In this document: piece by piece, positions 4,885 through 5,582 of the stretch
Numbering within the stretch: the first letter of the stretch is position 1
How the letters are laid out: each line of letters opens with the position of its first letter
Assembly (NCBI GenBank): GCA_039182715.1
Contig: JBCDBY010000297.1
Coordinates: 1-5,582 of the forward strand
Direction: 5' to 3'
DNA length: 5,582 nt
Origin: JBCDBY01 sp039182715
GTDB taxonomy: Bacteria > Planctomycetota > PLA2
Notes under the pieces: generated by a model
What the model was told of the DNA's origin: nothing
The model's input: the letters and a program-made list of their open reading frames with translations, nothing else
The model's database searches: none
Made by a program: the position numbers and the translations under genes

Positions 4885-5582
4885 TCAGGCGAGATCCGTC
4901 AGCACAGCTTCGGTGAGTTGCTTGCTGTAGCCGTGGATCTTGTAGTGCTCCGGTGCCCAGCCGACGAGAAACCGCACGAAGTCGGCCCACGCCACCGGGT
5001 AGAGAGCTCGCCATTCCCGCTCGAGTTCGTCGACATCGGTCTCGGGCCGGCGCTCGACGACAGCTTCGCGCAAGAGACGGAAATACTCGCCCACCCACCG
5101 CTCGGCTTCCTGAAGGCAGTCGTTTTCATCGAGACAGCTGCTGAGGAAGTACGCGAGGTCCTTCACGCCGACCCCACCGCCGACGTACTGGAAGTCCACC
5201 GCCGCCACCTGAGCAGCATCACGACCAAAGCAGAAGTTCGCCACCTTCGCGTCGCCGTGGACCAAGGTCTGATAGCGAGCGCTGTTCAGTCGCTCATCGA
5301 GGAGAGGAGCCGCCGCTCGCAGTCGCTCGTCGCGCATCACCCGCAGTTCCTCGGGCCGGGTCGCGAGATGCCAATAGGTACCCACCTCCCAGAGCCCCCG
5401 TGGTTCGGTTCCGAGGAACTCCGCATGAAAGTAAGCAAGCCAGGACAGACACGCCCGCGTTTGCTCATCGCTCAATCGGGAGTGACGCCCGGGGAACCCG
5501 CTCGCGTCCAAGTCTTCCAGAACGAAAAGCCAGGCCCCGCCTCTCGATTCCAGCAGACATGCATGCGGGACCCGACAACGCC
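4885..5582 (-). CDS. EcKinase/APH-like phosphotransferase (5' end beyond right edge)
   Basis: 231 residues are visible, and the N-terminal lobe lies beyond the window. The frame is open to the edge. A TTG at 5511 could be mistaken for a start, but it encodes a Leu inside WLFVLEDLDASGFPGR, which is the hinge between the two lobes of these kinases, so translation must begin further right. The catalytic loop is VHGDAKVANFCF (HGD at about 5259-5251), with Asp as catalytic base and Asn as metal ligand. The metal-binding motif is AVDFQYVGGG, followed by GVKDLAYFLSSCLDEND. HGDxKxxN plus DFQ is characteristic of the EcKinase-like branch of the aminoglycoside/choline kinase superfamily. These are cytoplasmic ATP-dependent kinases of small hydroxylated molecules; the substrate cannot be read from the sequence and antibiotic resistance should not be assumed. 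The protein ends in LTDLA at TGA 4887-4885, converging with the repeat-protein gene. Confidence 0.92.
   Translation of the reverse strand, partial: RCRVPHACLLESRGGAWLFVLEDLDASGFPGRHSRLSDEQTRACLSWLAYFHAEFLGTEPRGLWEVGTYWHLATRPEELRVMRDERLRAAAPLLDERLNSARYQTLVHGDAKVANFCFGRDAAQVAAVDFQYVGGGVGVKDLAYFLSSCLDENDCLQEAERWVGEYFRLLREAVVERRPETDVDELEREWRALYPVAWADFVRFLVGWAPEHYKIHGYSKQLTEAVLTDLA

Overview
The window is GC-rich chromosomal DNA from a bacterium, most likely Gram-negative: two predicted lipoproteins, a ChaN-type haem-binding lipoprotein, a MOSC protein, GTG starts and GGAGG-type ribosome sites. A large surface protein built of carboxypeptidase-regulatory-like repeats would fit Planctomycetota, Myxococcota or a similar lineage with many secreted beta-sandwich proteins. 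The sequence alone does not fix the taxon. No rRNA, tRNA, CRISPR array, integrase or intact transposase is visible.

Layout from left to right. A leftward gene for an unrecognised lipoprotein runs off the left edge (558 to 1). A 232-bp gap follows, holding part of a dispersed repeat. Next is a leftward ChaN-family lipoprotein gene (1858-791), whose last codons lie inside that repeat. It is divergent, across a 78-bp intergenic region with a 10-bp palindrome, from a rightward MOSC/YcbX-like gene (1937-2731). A rightward gene for a membrane-anchored protein with three to four carboxypeptidase-regulatory-like repeats follows (2933-4639). It converges on a leftward EcKinase/APH-like phosphotransferase gene (from beyond 5582 to 4885). 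The convergent gap (4640-4884) holds the second copy of the repeat, a possible 27-residue ORF and a 12-bp tandem duplication.

The genes do not form an obvious pathway. They look like independent housekeeping or accessory functions: cofactor binding, Mo-cofactor redox chemistry, an envelope protein and a small-molecule kinase. The most unusual feature is the repeat pair (715-834 and 4706-4838). The copies are about 82% identical over 120 aligned bases and differ by one 13-bp indel. Read on the minus strand, both encode a C-terminal tail HG-x-PPWW-[LF]-GKRCS-stop, followed by a second frame encoding RDGGL[FL]WHRIE. Most differences within those frames are silent, so the repeat appears to descend from protein-coding DNA. 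One copy now supplies the C terminus and stop codon of the ChaN lipoprotein.
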